Source: Accumulibacter sp. (lineage in GTDB: Bacteria > Pseudomonadota > Gammaproteobacteria > Burkholderiales > Rhodocyclaceae). Taken from it: a stretch of DNA of 28,147 nt. The DNA lies in NCBI GenBank assembly GCA_031284185.1, contig JAITAJ010000400.1, forward strand, positions 1 to 28,147. The letters run 5' to 3'. Of this stretch, positions 26,601-28,147 are shown piece by piece. Position numbers and translations under genes: made by a program. Position 1 is the first letter of the stretch; the number at the start of each line of letters is the position of its first letter. Below the pieces are notes generated by a model. That model worked only from the letters and a program-made list of their open reading frames with translations, did no database searches and was not told where the DNA came from.

Positions 26601-27102
26601 CGAGCGCCTGGGCAACCTGGCCAGAGCGCTGACCGACCGGCCCGCGCTCAAATTCGAGATCGAGGGCCGGGCCGACCCCGTTCAGGACATTGAAGGTCTG
26701 AAGCGCGCGCGTCTGGAGCGCAAGCTCGGCGCCCTGAAGCGGAAAGACATGGCCGGGCAAGACGAGGACGGAAAATCCGCCGCCGGATCGGCCAGAGTCA
26801 CGGAGCAGGAATATCCGGCCTTGCTGGAACGGGTTTACCGGGCGGAGAACTTTCCAAAACCGCGCAACATGATCGGCCTGACGAAGAGTCTGCCGGTCGA
26901 GGAGATGGAAAAACTCATACTCGCCAACACGACGGTCAACGAAGACGATTTGAAGAATCTGGGCGACCGTCGCGCCAAGGCGGTCCGCGACTGGTTGATC
27001 GCGCACGAAGTGGCGTCCGAGCAAATCTTCCTGCTGCCGAGCAAGACCGGCGCGATCGATGAAGACAAATCGGGCCGGCGCGCCTGTTTTTCGCTGAAAT
27101 GA
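23650..27102 (+). CDS. DUF748 (AsmA-like) envelope protein
   Basis: An 1150-residue protein with an N-terminal membrane anchor at about 17-39 (WKYGLGFAAVFLLLGILGF) and a very long periplasmic part. It has the repeating beta-strand pattern of DUF748/AsmA-like proteins: LSEALHRPVSIRKIAVNPF, LTLEVEGLDIGE, FSLNNIQISGGTLEFDDRV, and later TIGRVTLRGGNIRFTDNFV and LPVSGSLDDPHFSVGGLI. The C-terminus contains a segment like the OmpA-family tail (VEFDPGRAALTPEAVERLGNL). AsmA-like proteins are implicated in lipid transport and outer-membrane homeostasis; this specific role is inference. Low-complexity charged stretches occur near residues 605-625 and 730-760. It appears monocistronic. Confidence 0.93.
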   Translation: MTDKTKFRAARRSSRAWKYGLGFAAVFLLLGILGFLALPPIIRHVAVDRLSEALHRPVSIRKIAVNPFALTLEVEGLDIGEREGGASFAGFENLYVNLQASSLFRWGPVVDEIRLVGPKFHVARLAGDRYNFSDLIDEFMARPKKNEEGPTPAFSLNNIQISGGTLEFDDRVVGEKSVVENITVALPFVSSMDYATNIFVEPHFSATVNGAHIDLKGRSKPFTESQESEFLLTLNEVRLPKYFAYLPVRLPMKLESGALSTELTLAFDQESGKMPHLRIAGTVSVENLKATDPAGQALLAFKRLDVAVGSADVFGGRFVIDRVALDSPEITVRVNRAGAIDWLDMLPPAADPAGPDGRAATPVAWSLGEARISKGALRWDDASNPRVFRADVKIIDALVKNLDAQGSVADFEAALAIDGGESLKVDALTVKEGKLDPAKRRIQMGDVRLDGARASITRLADGRIEWIEPPARHLPVSARKDAPAPWTLDVAKSAGKGIRLRFEDAAVSPRAAQDIEDLDFELSKVSSEPGRAADVKMGFRFNHKGKVTVDGTLGAMPLDADLNVDVRTIELLPLQPYFSEKLNIDVTRGHVTLDGKLRLRQSAAAKGEKNGKRGKDTKRAQGGAPDASGLLTGGFAGRLTIGDFQAVEKSPGAGDARTAEKTRAAGKTNPPDFLHWKSLRFDKVDARLGPESVAIGGITLADFFARVIISPQGELNLLKIARAGEETAVNAEAAAPPAESSDGKAAAPIAVKSGSALPVTIGRVTLRGGNIRFTDNFVKPNYTANLGGISGSVTGLSSRPGTQAALELRGSYDKVAPLDVSARINPLSAKPYLDLRANVKDIDLTTLSAYSGKYAGYAIEKGKLSLSVNYRIENDQLEAENRLFLDQLTFGDAVESPDATTLPVRLAVSLLKNRNGEIDINLPVSGSLDDPHFSVGGLIVEMFVNLLTKAATSPFALIGSMFGGEELSDVEFDPGRAALTPEAVERLGNLARALTDRPALKFEIEGRADPVQDIEGLKRARLERKLGALKRKDMAGQDEDGKSAAGSARVTEQEYPALLERVYRAENFPKPRNMIGLTKSLPVEEMEKLILANTTVNEDDLKNLGDRRAKAVRDWLIAHEVASEQIFLLPSKTGAIDEDKSGRRACFSLK

Positions 27103-27120
27103 CGGAAATCGCGCGGGGCA

Positions 27121-27138
27121 GGTCTGCTTTTCCAGACC
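27121..27138 (+). terminator. Hairpin after the DUF748 gene
   Basis: GGTCTG and CAGACC pair around a six-base CTTTTC loop, 18 bases after the stop codon. Flanking GC-rich bases may extend the stem imperfectly. No T-run follows. Confidence 0.35.
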
Positions 27139-27311
27139 GCGCCGTGCTTCGATATCCCTGTGTCGAATACGCCGGAATGCTTACGCCTGCATATCGCGCA
27201 ATTCGCTCGGGAAATCACCGTGGAAGCCGGTCTGACCAAGTGTATAGCGCCGATCGAGCATGGCATCGGCTTCGTTTGCGCATTTCCTTCAGGTTCGTTT
27301 CCGACGTTTGC

Positions 27312-27640
27312 CTAGAGCGAATTTCCTGTACGAAGGGCGAGGCCACGCCGGGAGGTCTTGAGTTTTGAGAACACTTTCTCGATGGGATTGAAATCGGGAG
27401 AATAGGGAGCAGCGAGAGGGAGAAGCGTGACGCCGATGGCTTCCTTGACGCCGACGAGCTTGTAGCAGAAGAGATTGTCGGCGATAAGTAGGCTTGACCG
27501 CGCTTTCCCATCCATGCAACGGTGCGCCTCATAGACCCACATCCGGCTCACCTCGAACGCCGTTCAATTCTCGCCGGCCTTTCCCCTCGCTCCAGCGGCC
27601 TCAATACCCGATCCAGCAAGTCTTGTGAATAAGTTCGCAT
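27312..27640 (-). pseudogene. IS630-family transposase remnant, frameshifted and internally deleted
   Basis: Reading leftward from an ATG at 27638-27640, the first 30 or so codons (YSQDLLDRVLRPLERGERP) match the N-terminal helix-turn-helix of IS630 transposases. One base is missing in the CGGCG-TTCGAG region; in the next frame FEVSRMWVYE continues the domain. The protein then jumps to IADNLFCYKLVGVKEAI and PYSPDFNPIEKVFSKLKT, the C-terminal part of the DDE domain, and stops at 27312. The central catalytic region, roughly 200 residues with the first Asp, is absent. It cannot encode an active enzyme. Terminal inverted repeats were not identified with confidence. Confidence 0.8.
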
Positions 27641-27886
27641 TCCCTCTCTCTATCTCAGCATGAGAGAAAAATAACATAAAATGTAAATGACTAAATCAAA
27701 AACACTCTAATCTTCCTGATTTCTTCGGCCCAATATGCGCGTTTGGTTACGGCTTCTTCCGAGATAATTCCAGGCATTTTGTTTCTTTGCTGTTTGTTGC
27801 GGTGCATTCGTTTTTCGGGATAAAACAGGCGGAGCGATCCAAGTCTGTTGCAGGTCTGTCCTGTTTGTAGACAACAATTCAGTATA

Positions 27887-28147
27887 TTAAGCATACCCGT
27901 CGATGGGAGACTGGTTGCTGATGCCTTGCCGGAAAACCCCAGCCATCATCATGTTGTACACAGTTGGTTTCAGGCTGAGAGGATCATGAGGCCATCGGAG
28001 AGCATGAAGCGCGCCGATATTCCACGGCAGCAGTTCATTGACCCGATTGTCCGGATGCTCGGCGATGCAAGCGAGGACGCTGCATAGATAGGGTATAATC
28101 GTTATTGAATTTGCCGGGATATAGGCATAGGTTATCGTTTCTTTGCG
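27887..28147 (-). mobile_element. IS66-family transposase 3' end (partial, window edge)
   Basis: An 87-codon frame enters from the right edge and stops at 27887. VLACIAEHPDNRVNELLPWN matches the C-terminal IS66 signature (usually ending in LLPWNW). The tail after it (HDPLSLKPTVYNMMMAGVF) continues past the normal IS66 stop, and the residues before it do not look like IS66, so this copy is probably decayed or recombined. The 246 bases between this and the IS630 remnant are AT-rich and hold no gene I can support. Confidence 0.6.

Noticed and set aside
27691..27894. 67-codon minus-strand frame in the AT-rich stretch between IS remnants
   Set aside because: No recognised family or ribosome-binding site; it slightly overlaps the end of the IS66 remnant, so it is probably chance or decayed IS DNA.

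Overview
The window is GC-rich chromosomal DNA. Gene content suggests a betaproteobacterium, perhaps Rhodocyclales-like: a large NAD-glutamate dehydrogenase, a MaeB-type malic enzyme fused to a phosphotransacetylase-like domain, a DUF748/AsmA-like envelope protein, and a transglutaminase/ATP-grasp/alpha-E cluster. This placement comes from family recognition only; no rRNA or marker gene is present, so the order is uncertain.

Layout. (1) 1-2404, minus: N-terminal half of the ~1600-residue NAD-glutamate dehydrogenase, cut by the left edge and divergent from a LysR regulator (2600-3556). (2) 3787-7539, plus: methylglyoxal synthase (mgsA), a SAM-dependent methyltransferase whose frame is broken at a run of 13 C, and the malic enzyme maeB. 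Together with glutamate dehydrogenase these are central-carbon overflow and anaplerotic functions. (3) 7615-17203, minus: five genes forming two parallel sets of the same three modules. One set is separate (transglutaminase, ATP-grasp, alpha-E). The other is fused (transglutaminase-DUF2126 and ATP-grasp-alpha-E). The family is a predicted peptide synthesis/ligation and processing system with no settled product. An unrecognised 183-residue protein lies just upstream. (4) 18276-18827, minus: PduO-type cobalamin adenosyltransferase; 19090-19845, plus: PP2C phosphatase; 20173-22491, minus: HypF without other hydrogenase maturation genes nearby. (5) 22721-23489, plus: a small Cys-rich protein overlapping a MarR regulator; then 23650-27102, a 1150-residue DUF748 protein. 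(6) 27103-28147: decayed mobile DNA, comprising an internally deleted IS630 transposase and the 3' end of an IS66-type transposase at the right edge.

A family of short intergenic repeats runs through the window: GACAGAG/GACAGAA heptads next to a palindromic core (best form AAACCGAGCGCTCGGTTT). Copies or remnants lie near 7581, 17271, 19823, 20093 and 22540.

The items most worth a second look are the double transglutaminase/ATP-grasp/alpha-E cluster, the poly-C methyltransferase (phase variation or sequencing error), the Cys-rich protein coupled to MarR, and the heptad/palindrome repeats. No rRNA, tRNA or CRISPR array was seen.
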